Assembly: GCA_028023455.1 (NCBI GenBank)
Contig: JAQFVV010000353.1
Location: 122,001 to 186,000, forward strand
DNA: 64,000 nucleotides
Reading direction: 5' to 3'
Source: Epiperipatus broadwayi
Lineage: Eukaryota; Onychophora; Udeonychophora; Euonychophora; Peripatidae
The translations under genes and the position numbers were made by a program. Of this stretch, positions 11,113 to 23,720 are shown one piece after another. Every line of letters begins with the position of its first letter. Position 1 is the stretch's first letter. The notes below the pieces were generated by a model. It had not been told where the DNA came from, did no database searches, and saw only the letters and a program-made list of their open reading frames with translations.

Positions 11113-14100
11113 TGACAACACTCACTCCTGAAAATAAATGCATGTTTCAACACAATGTGAAGAATCTTAACATTATAGCCAATCCTGTAACTCTTATATA
11201 TTATCCTCACAGCATTCTACCCATATCAAAAACTAAGGCTGGAATAAACCTTTGGGATTGTAATATATATATAAAGTGTAAAGTTACTTCTCAAAATTAA
11301 TTGCCAAACATTTTTTTTTGAGTAAATAATAATTTTAATATATGCATTTTAATCCGTATCGGTTACAACTTTGCAAGCAAAATAGATAACTTTATCTAGA
11401 AATTAGCAAATATACGTGACGCCCTCAATTGACAAATGATAAAAAACAGTTGGAGTTCGCAAGACATAAAAAATATATTGAAAATTTCTTTTTTTATACA
11501 ATATTCAATTTCCATTAATTTTAATCAGTTGTGATAAAAAGAAGGAAATAAAAATAAACTCTATTTATTTGTAAATCCACGGAGCACACAACTAAATATG
11601 GAATTAGATATAAATAAAAATTAAATAATCTTTCTAGTCACGTGTATTTGCTTTAAAAACAAACAAAAAAATAAAATGTAATAAATTGCATGAAGAATAT
11701 ATATGTGTGAGAAATTTTATTTAAATGCAATAATTTAAATTTTGGCAATAAATAATCTTTATTTATAAATGTGTGTGTGACTAAGCAAACATTTAAACAT
11801 ATCTAAACCACTTTTTTACTTACACAAGTCAAAAAAAAAAAGTTATCTTTTATGATTTTATAAAAATAATGATTGTGTCTATAATTGCATGATGCTATCA
11901 CTTTTAATTATTTTTTTAAAATATAGCTTCTCAAATGGTAGTTGTTATTTTTCTCACTAAGATCATTAATCAATGACTTTCTTTTATCTCCTTTTTTTAT
12001 CTGCCTTTATATATATCCAATAAGATTCTTTCTCCATTTCATAATTTTCACAATATTTTTTATTTTATTTAAACACTTTTACAATGTTAATTTTATTTTT
12101 TTCAATTTATCTTTTTCTATTTTTTTTTTAAATTTACAAAGTGTCCAGCTCGCCGCCCATATGCAACCAAAACATCAAAATCGTTAACTTGTTTAAAATA
12201 TTGTGAGATTCTTTTGTGATTACAAGTCGCAATGTGACTAAAATGAAATATACAGAAACTCTCAACTTCAATGCCAAATATTCCATTAGTTTTATGTTGT
12301 CTTCTTTTCTTTTACGTTTATAATAATAATAATAAAAAAAACCATCCATGACTCTTTTATTACTTAAATATATAAATTTTCTTTATTAATGATTATTACA
12401 AATTTGAACCTGCTTGACAATTTTAAAAGATTCTCCATACAAGCTGCTGCATAATTACGTGAGGATTTTTTTGCTTATCTGTGTTGGCGCATATCACAAA
12501 AATTATGTATGAATACTTTTTTTTGCTTATCAATTTTCAATAATGTTTATATATTTAGTGTGTGACCCAAGACAACTCTTCTTTTTACAGTATGACTAGA
12601 GATGGAAAAGGTTACACAACTCTGCTCTAAAACGCTTATTGTATTTTTTTTTTTTACTTTGTTCTAAATATGTATATTCCTAATCCCTATGAGATTCCAT
12701 TCCAAACAAAAAAAATAACAAGACTCTTCTAGTAGGCCTTATCTTTGTTAAATCCTGTACATAAAATTCATTCATCAGTTAAAAAATTTCTCAGTGAGAT
12801 AAAAAGTCACCTATTTTATTGCTTGATTTCTATTTATTTTTACCCCAAGAATTTTTCAAAATCGTTCAGGTACTACATATTATTTTATTAAATCCCTTCT
12901 TATAATCTAATACATCATTACCAAACATATATTTATATATAGAAAATCTTATTACATTTACTATATTTTTATGGTAGTGCTGTTTACAAAATTCTTTTTG
13001 ATCTTGATCTAAAACATTATTTGTACTATCATCTTTATTTCCTTTTCCAGATTCTCTATTTTTCTTCACAAAATCATCCATTTTATTTCATAATGTTTAA
13101 CAATATATAACTTTTTTTCTCCCAATAAGGTTGTATCATTTCTAGCTTAAATAAAATCTTAATGGTAAATATAACTATTTTTTAATACCGAATATTTGAT
13201 TCTTGGTATCAGTATTAGTTTTAAACAGTTTTATATTTGTTTTTGTTTTTCAACTATAATAACTGTACTTATGTGTCAATTTCCACAACAAATATTGAAT
13301 GACATTTCAAATTATATACTATTTACAAATATAGTGTTTTTGTATCTATTATTTACTAAACTTATCTAATATTTATTCTTAATAATGAAATAAATATGTA
13401 ATTTAAATAACTTTATATATATATATGATAAGAATTTAAAAAAAAAATTATCTGTGTATGTTTAAATAAATTTCCAGTTAAGATGTAATAAAGCAGTACC
13501 AACAAAAAATAGACATTGCAAACTGAATTAAATCATCTAGTAAATGCATTTGTCTGAAGAGTGTAAATCAGTCAGTAGTACTGGATATGACTGAAATAAA
13601 ATTATTACAACTTTCTAAATTGTCTCATAATTAAGTAAGGCTCTACCATAATAAGGTATATATTTTATATCATTTTTTCACAGAGCTATAAACTTAAATG
13701 ATTGAAATTTAATAGAAATTTGATGTACTTTTCTAAGTAATTTTATTGTTTTCAAGTAGTGAAACAAATTACAAATTAAAAACAGGCTTTGCAAACTGCA
13801 GGTTCCTATGGATAAGCCTTGTTTACTTAGAAGAATATTTAGAAAGTTGTGATATTTATAATATTGTTTTCCTTATGATCCTAATAAAAATTTACATAAT
13901 AAGTTTAAGATAAATTCATGTTTGACTTAAAGTATTCCAGACAAATACATTTACTAGACAATATATTTTCAGTTTGCAATGTTTGCTTTTAAATACTAGT
14001 TTGCTTCATTACATGATAACTGGAAAATTGTTTGAAAGTGCACAAAGAATTGTCTTTAAATTTTTATGATTTAAATCTATAACCTTGTGAAAAATGTTTT

Positions 14101-14130
14101 ATATAAAATGTCTAAGATATTCCCAATGAT
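11113..14130. other. AT-rich DNA, no gene seen
   Basis: Low-complexity sequence with short poly-T/poly-A runs. None of the short frames here (11942-12187, 12134-12349, 12866-13081) shows a domain. Confidence 0.5.
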
Positions 14131-14210
14131 TAATATTATGTAATATATATATATATATCAAGATTAATATTATGTAACATATATATATATATCAAGATTA
14201 ATATTCAAAC
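14131..14210. repeat. Short tandem repeat with (AT)n cores
   Basis: Two tandem copies of a block of about 38 bp, 'taatattatgtaa' followed by (AT)n and 'caagat'; a third partial start follows. Confidence 0.8.
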
Positions 14211-14651
14211 TACTGGTTTATTAAGTATATTGTAACAGTAAATAATGCTGAAAGAAAAATATCTTAACTAGGGTTATATAAAAGAATAGTATAATTATTT
14301 GCTAATAAAATAAACGACTAATTTAGAATATAGTTTCTATGTGTATTTCACAGGTAAAAGTTCCTTTTAATAATACATCAAACTTATTTACTGATATAAA
14401 ATATAATATAGGAAGCTTTTAAACAAACTAATTTAGGATCACAAGTACCATAATGATTTATTTAAAAAGTGGCAAAAGTAACATAAACATATTGTTATAT
14501 GTCTTCATGTACATTCTCATTTAACATATAATAAAAGGAATTTTATCATCTCATATAAAAAAAATGAGATTGCTACACAATGAGAGGAATTTGTATCTTT
14601 CAAATAAAACAAATTTGTAATAAGAGGAATTCACCATCTCTAATATATATT

Positions 14652-16340
14652 GTAACGAGCACAGACGACGTTACATTGTGTTTTTATTATTAAACATGAA
14701 ATTAAAATAAAAAGTTTGCATTTAAAAATTTTCTTTAAGAATTAAAAATTGAAATTAAATATCATCTTAAACTTGTATATATAAATCGCACAGATAAAAA
14801 AAAAAAATTATTAAACAAAAACTTTATTAAAGAAAAAGTGTTTTAAAACTAAATTTTCAGTAGAGATTTAAAGATAAAAATATATCTTTAAGTTTGAAAA
14901 CACATTAATTAATCAGAAATGGAAATGATTGTTTTAATTAGAAATGTAAATTAGCCTTGGGCATTTAAATGTAAAAACATCGGTCTGATAGGAGAGAAAA
15001 ACAATGGAATCAGATCTCAGCGAAAAGACCATCTCATCGATGATGCAATGTAAATTCAATCCTTCAAATTAATATAAAAGGACAAGTTTGAAAATTATTA
15101 AGGATTATTGAGAGAGGACAGATATGTGTTAGTGTGGAAGTGAAGGAGAAGGGATTGAAAAGACGCACTCTTCAATCCCTTCAGTTTTGCTAAGAAAGAA
15201 AGAAATGAACTATCGTTTTTCTACATTGAGGACCAGTTAAAGCAAAAACCTCCAGATGGATAAATAAATCGGCCAACAGAATACCAATCGTAGGACAGTG
15301 TGGGAATTCACATTCATGGCAAGCAACAGATAAACAGATAAAGATGAACTGTTTTAAACCGTAAGAACTTTATAAATAATGAACATTAAATTAAAACTTC
15401 TCATATTTAAATGATTGCAATATTATCCTATCAGACCAACTTAATTTATTAATAATGTTATTTGATGTATATCTTTTTTTATATATATATTTAAAATCAT
15501 TTCCATTTATTTATTTTTTTTTGTTCTTTTAAGTTTTTATTGTGATTTTTGTTTTTTCGTTAGACTAAACTATATAAATGTTAAACTTAAGTCAGGCGTG
15601 AATAGCTATATAGATTTGTAAAGCTATATTAGGGAAGGGTAATCTTAGGTTATTTGTTTTGTAGTTAGATTGGGTCAATGGATTGGATATATTGGTGTAA
15701 TTAGTAGATGTAGTACAGATTCGCTATGGGCAGAATTGCTTCATACAACGCACTCTCCCATTTTGCCTATGGAAGGAATTATAAGATGCAGAATGCAGTT
15801 CCTTTCTATGGAGTTCTTTTTTTATTGCTCTTCTTTGCAGATAGATGTAATATTCCTATCTGACGAGAGGCAATTTCTTCTTTTAACTTTTTGGTGCTGC
15901 CGTATTTCGTATTACATTGAATGCATTGATATATCAGATGAATTGACACCAGTTTGGCTGCGAATTTTTAGCCTAAGGTTAAATAGGGATGGAATGTTTT
16001 ATTTTCAAATGCAAATCTATATAGTCTATTCATACTCGACACTAAATAAAAATGCATTAAATTTAAGTTGGGTATAGATGCTTGCATGGGTTCGTTACCG
16101 GTTGATTATGTTTTTGGTTTTCATATTTGATCAAAATATATAGACATTCGATAAATAATGATACCTTACGGTGAGTATCTAAAATGTATTTATTCGGATG
16201 TCTTTTAAGTTATTGTGTCACTGCGGTGTCTTATGATGAACACCCTGGGGTTTCTTGTATTCCCTATGCAATTGACGGTATCAATAATTTTGTATTTTGA
16301 TCGTTTATGTTTATTTTGAAATGTTTTTGACCATGAAATC
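14652..16340 (+). mobile_element. Possible LTR-element remnant (GC-richer island)
   Basis: The segment opens TGTAACG and has a matching CGTTACA 18 bases later. It carries a TATA-like 'tataaaagg' at 15072-15080 and later reads '..CA' then TGGGTTCGTTACCGG at 16086-16101, which could be an LTR end followed by a primer-binding site. Composition is clearly less AT-rich than the flanks. A 408-nt open frame (15670-16077, 135 codons) has no domain I recognise; it is likely incidental. No second LTR is visible in the window, so this is a tentative call. It could instead be an unclassified repeat. Confidence 0.3.
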
Positions 16341-18390
16341 TATGTAACCGATCTATACTCAACATTATAAAACAAGCTTTCATAAATTTATCTGTGCAAA
16401 CTTAATTAAAATGTAAACTTATAATAGTATAACAATTAAAATGTAAACTAAAATCTAAAGTAAAGTTAAAAATTTAAGTTAAAGTAAAAAATGTAAACTG
16501 ATTCTAAAATAATTTTAAATATTATATATATGTGCATAAATAAATGTTTGTATGTTAATTACTGGCAGTGGCTTATTTTATTTATCTTTTTAATATTGAA
16601 ATATAATTAGATAAGATATTATATTATTAAATCTCTGCTACTCCCTGAGCTAGTGACATGGGCTAATGACCAGATATCAGAATATATAAAATAAAATAAA
16701 AATAATTTTTTTTGACTTATGTATCTGCCTACTTTATAAATTTTTCTAGGTTCAAATGCCTAGATGGTGCCCTGTAGTGCAGATTATGTTAAGATCTATT
16801 TCTCCAGATTCTTACAATATATATATATATGACAACATCAAGTATATGAAGGCCATTATTCAAATTATTGGTGGAACAAGCTAAATTTAGCAATGCCTGA
16901 CTTCTAGCAGTTGTATCTATCCCTAACAACTCACTAAATGTCAGCACAATTCATTTTACCCTGGAATGACATATTTATAAGATTTAAGATTTATAATGAT
17001 AATAAATGTTAATAATCATTATATAACCCCTAATAAGTATAACCACTCCTTCCAAAAATATTATATGGGATATTTGAAAACATGTATTACATATAAAGCA
17101 AAAAGAAAATATTTTTAAATATTATCTTTGCTATCTTAAAATAATGCTTCTTTGGAAGATCTAAGAGAAAAAAATGCATAGCAACAATTCATAATAAAAT
17201 TATTACTAATGGAAATAATGTCTATTTTTTTTTTTTTAATCTAAAGTTCTAACTTCAAAGTTAATTTTGAATCTGACTTTCAGTGAGTTTCTTGAGTGAT
17301 ACTTGTTGACAAAATAAGGAGTGAAGATTCCTAATGAAAATTCATCCTGGTTAAATGTTTAAAAGTTCTAGATAAAAGTATATCATTTCTGAAACTTGTT
17401 TAAATGATTACTGGTGGGAGTAAAAAATTAAGAATTCTTGGAAATGTTGATGAACTATTAATTGACCTATGGAGTAACATTCTCTCTCCAGATATCTTTA
17501 AAATGTAACTTGTTCAATGCTTAGGTTTAGAAAAAATAATTATCTTTTTTGTTAGATAGGTTTTCATTTTATTTTAAGATTTTGTTTTATTTTAACATTA
17601 TGTTACAATGACTCAGCAGTAATGTAGGCAACTGGAACAGAGGTTTCTCAACCCCCATCAAACTAAATTTATCTAGCCGATTACTGTGGTTAATAACTTT
17701 AATACTATTGCCATTTTTTAAAACTACATTAAAAGATGTCTAGTTGGATCAAAAGTTTTTATCAAGTGCTTAGTTTTTTTTGTTAAGAGTAAACATCCTC
17801 CTTTATTTCAAAATTAATGACTTCCAAAATTTTTATGGTTATCTTCTAGAAACCATGCGATGCTAAAATTTTCCATTGTCCACTTTGCATACCCACATAC
17901 GTACCTTGAACATTTGTTTTCAAATGCTTTGCATTAAACTATCTCTAAAATTAACTTTAATATTAATAAAAATAATTAAAATATAACATAAATAATTAAT
18001 TTTTATGTAATTTTATTAAATTCAAATCATATCTTCCTTGTTCTTTTAAATACATATCAGCACACAAATATTCTTTGACAAATATTAAAACTAAAATAAT
18101 TGTCTATATTATTTCAATCATCTCCTTTTTTTTAATTTAAAATAACTTATTTATTTAAATGTCAATAAAAGATTTTAATCTCATCAACTTTAAAAAAAAT
18201 AACAGTTTAAAACAAAAATAAATTTTACATCTGAAACAAGCAGACACAACAGATCCCTATTTATAAAATGATAATTTTGACCGCAACTATATATGATAAA
18301 AATGGGAGAAAAAATTGTTTTAAAGGTCTTCTGTACATCTTTTTTTCTTTTTTAATTTACAGTGAGGACTAACTATTACAATATATATAT
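16341..18390. other. AT-rich DNA, no gene seen
   Basis: No recognised feature. Confidence 0.5.
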
Positions 18391-18545
18391 ACTGAAATAT
18401 GCATATTGGAGATTATTTATTTTTTCAGTTATATAAGGTGTTAGTTATTTAAGGTGGAGTGGATAGATATAAAGAGCTTGAAAGTCTGAATTCTAATTCC
18501 TTCTACATTACATTAATTTCAGTTTAAACAATATATATATATATG
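18391..18545 (+). mobile_element. 5'-truncated hammerhead SINE-like repeat
   Basis: Begins within the ribozyme core: only GAAA (18393-18396), the stem III strand, TTGG and the 'agatta.ttat' flank remain. It is followed by the type 1 body 'taaggtggagtggat' and a weak B-box position near 18490. The upstream half of the ribozyme is missing and replaced by an (AT)n tract. Such 5' truncation is typical of retroposed copies. Confidence 0.55.
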
Positions 18546-19113
18546 TTCATTATAATTTATTGTGAAAGCATCAGATTTACTGCACACACAAATACACACC
18601 ATCTTCTCCAGAAAAATTTCTTAATACTTACTGTTAATCATTTTACACTAGAAAATATCATTTTATTTTAGCCCAGATATATATTTTAAACTTTAATTAA
18701 AGATATTATTAAATATTACTGCACAGATCAATTAATGCATGCATTCCACTCTTTTCTTTTGCCTAATTTGTCCACATATGCTCTAATTGCATGAATAAAA
18801 ACATCTCAAAGCTCAAATGTGGCCCAAGATTAATTTCCTACTAAATTGCCACAAACCACTCAATATTTGGACTAGATCACAGACTATCACATATCCCTAT
18901 TTCTTTATTACTTATTCAATATTTATGAAAATCAAATTATTACAATTTATAGTGAAACAATCACACATACACAACTATAAAAATACTTAGACCAGGTAAT
19001 AATATTAATTAAAGGATTTATCTGAAAAGAAATAGAATTATAGGTTGTGTTTGCAATAATTTTAACATCTTCATAATAAATTGTAATAATTTGATAATAA
19101 TAAATACTAATAT
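18546..19113. other. AT-rich spacer, no gene seen
   Basis: No recognised feature. Confidence 0.4.
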
Positions 19114-19533
19114 TTATATTTATAAAGTGCATACTCGTTACTTAAAGTAATATTTATTAAAGCTATAACCTTAAGACTATGCACCTGAAAAAACAACAAT
19201 AGGGACCTCTGAAAATCTTTAACACAAGATTTATTTAAAAGACACAAACTCATTGTAAATTGAAAGATTTCGCAAATGTTAATGTGTTATAGAATTTGTG
19301 GACTTAATCAGTGAGGTATTGAATATCCTTATGCTCTCAAATCAAAATGCTTTAGATTCTCCTATTTATTTAGAAAGTAGGTTTATATAAGAGTGGCTGC
19401 TCTTTTCTTTTAAATAAATCTTGTGTTAAAGATTTGCAGAGGTCCCTACTGTCATTTTTTCAGGTGCATAGTCTTAAGGTTATAGCCTTAATAAATATTA
19501 CTTTAAGTAATGAGTATGCACTTTATAAATATA
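19114..19533. mobile_element. MITE-like element with ~120-bp TIRs
   Basis: The left arm from 19114 ('tatatttataaagtgcatac') is matched in inverse orientation by the right arm ending at 19533, continuing through 'cttaagactatgcacctgaa' to 'tttatttaaaagacac'. The arms are roughly 120 bp with few mismatches. The 180-bp interior is non-coding. The AT-rich flanks prevent a reliable target-site call. Confidence 0.85.
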
Positions 19534-19589
19534 ATTATTACAACTTTATATTATCTTAATAGATTTCTAAGCATAAGATCTCAACACTG

Positions 19590-19855
19590 ACTCATTGTAA
19601 ATTGAAAGATTTCATGAATGTTAATGTGTTATAGAATTTGTGGACTTAATCAGTGAGGTATTGAATAGCCTTATGCTCTCAAATCAAAATGCTTTAGATT
19701 CTCCTATTTATTTAGAAAGTAGGTTTAGATAAGAGTGGCTGCTCTTGTCTTTTAAATAAATCTTGTGTTAAAGATTTGCAGAGGTCCCTACTGTCATTTT
19801 TTCAGGTGCATAGTCTTAAGGTTATAGCCTTAATAAATATTACTTTAAGTAATAA
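19590..19855. repeat. Partial tandem copy of the preceding MITE
   Basis: Repeats the interior and right arm of 19114-19533 almost exactly, starting at 'ctcattgtaaattgaaag', but lacks the left TIR. The arrangement suggests a local duplication or a nested, truncated copy. Confidence 0.85.
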
Positions 19856-19893
19856 ATACTCTACAAGGATAATAAAAATACTTAAGATGTTGT

Positions 19894-19945
19894 GATCTGC
19901 ACCAACTGATAAGTGCTGGTTTATTCTTAAATGCATTTGGAGTAC
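19894..19945 (+). ncRNA. Degenerate hammerhead ribozyme copy
   Basis: Stem I outer GATC (19894-19897), CCAA (19902-19905) and TTGG (19937-19940) are kept. The core reads CTGATAA (G8 to A), the second strand of stem II is lost, and the GAAA box is degraded, but the stem III motif ATGCAT remains. Non-functional. Confidence 0.5.
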
Positions 19946-20549
19946 CATTTAATTTTTCTGATGTCATTATTTGTATGATTAGAGAATATGTGATTACATG
20001 GAAGTTATAAGTATGTATATAATTAGCAGTTTGAAGTAAATGTATTTAAACAATCTAATTTTATTCTTTTATTTGCTCTCACCTTCATTTCATACTCTTT
20101 TCATTTTGTTAAATCATAACAACTCTTCTTCTACATGATATAGCACTGCTTTCCTTCTAAAGTGGGGAATATTTTTACTCACTTTATGTTATCTGGTGAT
20201 TGAGAAAATATCACACCACAAAAATATATTCATAATAATTAGAGGCAGAACTATAAATATCTGAGTAGCCATATTGAAATCAATTTTCAACATACTACTC
20301 ATAATAAAGTGAAATTCTTTCCATGTTAAAAAAAATTATAAAACAACAAATTGAATAGCTTAAGTGATATATATATATATATATATAAAATGCAAAACCA
20401 TAAAACAATACAGTACTAGATTAAATTCAAAATTTTACCAAAATCCTTACACAACCATGGTTTCATCTACTACAAATAGACCTTCTCAAGTGAAAATCAA
20501 CCTAAAGGAAAACATATATATATACAAAACAAACAAACCTTCCCATAAT

Positions 20550-21100
20550 TCATTTCAAACTCCACCTTCCCTTAATATCAAAAGAAGTCTTCATAAGATT
20601 GATAGCCTCAGAATCAAGAAGTTTTATCATCAAAGTCTCCTTTATTTTTCTTTTTAACTCATTCTTTTCATAAAAAATAACCGAAGCATTGTCAAACAAT
20701 ATTCTATGACCTGTATTCAATTCATGAATATATAAAGCTGAGTTAAGATACCTATGTTTAACTCTACTTATATGAACCTTAACCCTTTCATTAAGGCTAA
20801 ATTTACTCTGGCCTAAATAAAATTTACCACAACTACATGAAATTTTATAAACAATACCAGGAATAGACCTACTATCAATAGACTGCTTTGAACCATTAAG
20901 TAATGATTTCAAATCAGAACCTTTCCTCCATGCAACCTTCTTTCCACCTAACAAATGACTATTCCTATAAACCAAATTATAAATTGATGCTTTAAATGGT
21001 AAAGACATATAATCATCATCCTTACCAACAAAATTCTTATCATCCAAATCACGACTATAAACATTGTTATTAAATACCACTTTTTTAATAAAATCATGTT
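20550..21100 (-). CDS. Penelope-like element GIY-YIG endonuclease domain (5'-truncated)
   Basis: A 176-codon uninterrupted minus-strand frame (20550-21080) is the C-terminal endonuclease of a Penelope-like retroelement. The motif GIVYKISC (about residues 79-86) and KFYLGQS (about 90-96) form the GIY-YIG core. The following LNERVKVHISRV supplies the conserved arginine. The late block KETLMIKLLDSEAIN matches the Glu and Asn region of this nuclease family. The frame stays open upstream to a stop near 21099, but no reverse transcriptase is present, so the copy is 5'-truncated. The apparent GTG start at 21080 is only where the frame is arbitrarily begun. The intact frame suggests a fairly recent insertion. 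Confidence 0.8.
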
Positions 21101-21353
21101 ATATATATTGTTGCCAGTCCGTGTATAACAGCCATGCACAAAATGGCTGTTTGCTGAAGATTCAGCACAGCTTACATGTATCACATGAAAATTATAATTT
21201 TAATACGATTTATTAAGTTATAATTCAGAGGGGAAGTGGATATAGTACATAAATAAATAGGTTTGGGCTATATTATATTCTTATTATACCCACAGTACAA
21301 GTGTATGCAGTGTATATATGTTTTAATAATTTATTCGACTAGCAAACCTGTCT
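21101..21353. other. Spacer with a small repeat-like block
   Basis: Near 21110-21180 a less AT-rich block carries an inverted pair (acagccat...atggctgt) next to the Penelope 5' break. It may be repeat-derived; not identified. Confidence 0.35.
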
Positions 21354-21377
21354 AAAAAAAAAAAAAAAAAAAAAAAA
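21354..21377. repeat. Poly(A) tract, 24 A
   Basis: Uninterrupted run of 24 adenines; it could mark the tail of a retroposed copy, but no body is recognised upstream. Confidence 0.9.
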
Positions 21378-21728
21378 GGAAAAATAAGTTGTAATATTTG
21401 TTTATGTGTAGAACAGTTTTTTTTTTGTTGTATTTTACTACTTATAAATGTTCGAACACACATATATAGAAATGTATTTTTATTTTTTATTATTTTTTCC
21501 TAAAAAAGAAAAGAAAATTCTAAATAGTTAAAAAATTTTGCATTTATTGGAATTTATCTTTTCTAATTGTTAGAATGAGAGGGTTTGAAATTAATTAATT
21601 AAATTTGTAAAAGGAAAAAACCTTTTTGCTAATTACAATCTACTTTCAACCGAAGAAAATGTTTTGTATAAAAGAATTTTCGGTTGATCGTGAATAAAGA
21701 TAAAATAGATTTTATCTAAGAAAGGAAT

Positions 21729-22816
21729 GTAAGCACAATGGGTGTCAAGTACTCAATATGGAAGCTTGCAAAAGTGTACTTTAATAAATAAAAAGGTAAA
21801 AGAATGTAGAAAGGTATATGAAGGTATAATTCAATTTATTATTAGCTGATGCAATAGCTCAGTAGAGGGGTTATGACAATTGGACTGTTTGGGCTATATG
21901 TGCTGCTTACTGGGGGCTTTGAGTCAGTCGAGTACTAGCTTGCTAAAGCATGCGGACCAAGGGAGATTAGCCTACTAAAGAGTGCAGACAAGTGGAGATT
22001 AGCCTGCTAAAGCGTGCGAATCAGTTAATGCTAGCTTGCCAAAGCATTCCAATGGCAAAGATTTAGAAAGTTAAATCTTGTCTCCCGCTAGTCTAAAAAA
22101 ATGGAACAGTATAGATTTGTGAAAAACAATCCGACAGAGAGAAAGGAGAAAATGAACTGTGTCTGTTAAAATTATAATAACTTGGTCATTTCCCAGAAAA
22201 AGAATTGAAAATTAGCATTTAGCAAGGATCGTTAAGTGGAGTTTGGAAAAATGATCAACAACATGGATTCTCAATACGTTTAAATAGAAAAAAAAAACGA
22301 AAGACGAATCATAGTTGGAGAACTGCAATTTATTTAGGATCTACTTGCCCTAATCAGCCGTGTGTGATATACATATATATGGGAGAAGTATACTTACAGA
22401 TCCGATAATTTGAAAGATGGCTCGATTATACGTTCCGGGTTATTATCCTACCATGGAGTAGACTTTCAGCCGTAGTACACCACTTGTTTGGCTATCAAGT
22501 CTGAAGATGCCTTAGAAGAAATAGCAGACCCTGATGACAAGAAAGACTCAAAGTATATCGGTGAATGGAAGCCTTATCTGCCCTATGAAGTAGCCGTGTG
22601 GCCCAGGAAGTCCGAATTGAATACAAGAACAAGTTCAGAGGAGCGTGTATAGTTGGTTATATATATATTTTTATTCTATGATATTTTTTTTCTCTCTCAT
22701 TTATGTTCTTTGTAAAAAAAATTTTATGATATATATATTATTACTGCATACCTTGTTATAGGGATTTATTACTCTAAAGTGGGAAGGAATATAGGGCACA
22801 CCCATTGTGTAATCTT
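21729..22816. mobile_element. Unclassified GC-richer repeat island with inverted ends
   Basis: The left end reads TGTAAGCACAATGGGTGT and the right end, inverted, reads TTACACAATGGGTGTG, giving imperfect inverted termini of about 16 bp around a 1.09-kb segment. The interior is richer in G+C than the flanks and contains a perfect-period 32-bp tandem repeat (21937-22064). No coding frame was found. A solo LTR or a MITE-like element are both possible. Confidence 0.4.
21937..22064. repeat. 32-bp tandem repeat, four units
   Basis: Units start at 21937, 21969, 22001 and 22033, each beginning 'agc.t(g/a)c.aaag'. The period is exactly 32 bases although units differ at several positions. Constant spacing with diverged sequence hints at spaced binding sites or an LTR enhancer. 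Confidence 0.85.
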
Positions 22817-23053
22817 TTAGATATTGTTTTTTTTTTTTTCTTTTATATATCTTGGGGTCATATGTATATGTATCGGTGGAGGGTAAATATAATTTAAATA
22901 TTTTTTTTATATATATTGGACTTATATGTATGCATTAGTGAAGGATAAATATAATAATCTGGGGATAATAAATATTCACTTTTGTAATTAAAATCATTTA
23001 TAAGTTTTTGACTTAGCTTTAAAATAATTATTAAGTTATTAGTACAGATATAT
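22817..23053. other. Poly-T-rich spacer
   Basis: No recognised feature. Confidence 0.4.
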
Positions 23054-23560
23054 AGTTTTTTTTTTTTTATCAAAATGCAAATCCACGTAGTTAACCTGAG
23101 ATTTATAGAATATAAAGTGAGCTAGATAGGGATAACTTACCGGGGAGTTGGATTGTTTCTTTTATTTTAGTCTGAACGTCTCGAAATATTCATATTCGTT
23201 AATGACTAGTCACATTTTACACACTCTTTCGGGAAAGAAAAGGAATAAGTATAATCTTGAACGGGAGTGGCGCTAGAGACTGAAGGAAATATCTCAGTAC
23301 TCTTAAAGGTGTGTAAGGACACTTTAATTAGTCAATGTATAATTAATCGGCTAATGAAACAATTTAACAAGGAAGGTCTGGATGGGCCTAATTTTAGGTT
23401 CAATCTACTTCCTCTAATAATTTCTTTGAGTTATTTACTCATATTTAATCAAAAATATTTTAGAGAATTATTATCGATGTCCCATTCTGTAGCATACGTC
23501 ACTTCATGCTTGGTGCGTATGAGAGTCTAACCATGCAAGACCACTCAGGGTCGTCGAACC
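23054..23560. other. GC-richer island, unidentified
   Basis: Less AT-rich than its surroundings, ending near 'gtcgtcgaaccggcac' at 23566. The 87-codon frame at 23267-23530 shows no domain. Possibly more of the repeat at 21729-22816 or a separate old element. Confidence 0.3.
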
Positions 23561-23720
23561 GGCACAATATATATATAAATTATTTGTTGTACTGCAAAAT
23601 AAATATAGCTAAATAGATGTCAAACTAAATTCACAAATACCCATCTGTATGGAATGTTAAGACCAGTTTTTTTCAGAATGCATATATTTTATGAACAACT
23701 TTCCCACAATATATATATAA

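Noticed and set aside
12760-12800. Minus-strand CTGATGA-like motif near 12770
   Set aside because: No stem II and no GAAA box at a suitable distance; chance match.
15670-16077. 135-codon plus-strand frame as a host gene
   Set aside because: No recognisable domain, no splice or promoter support beyond the LTR-like context; kept only as part of the island description.
21110-21185. Hairpin-rich block beside the Penelope fragment as a possible Penelope hammerhead
   Set aside because: Contains paired 'gctgaa..ttcagc' segments but no CTGATGA or GAAA in order on either strand.
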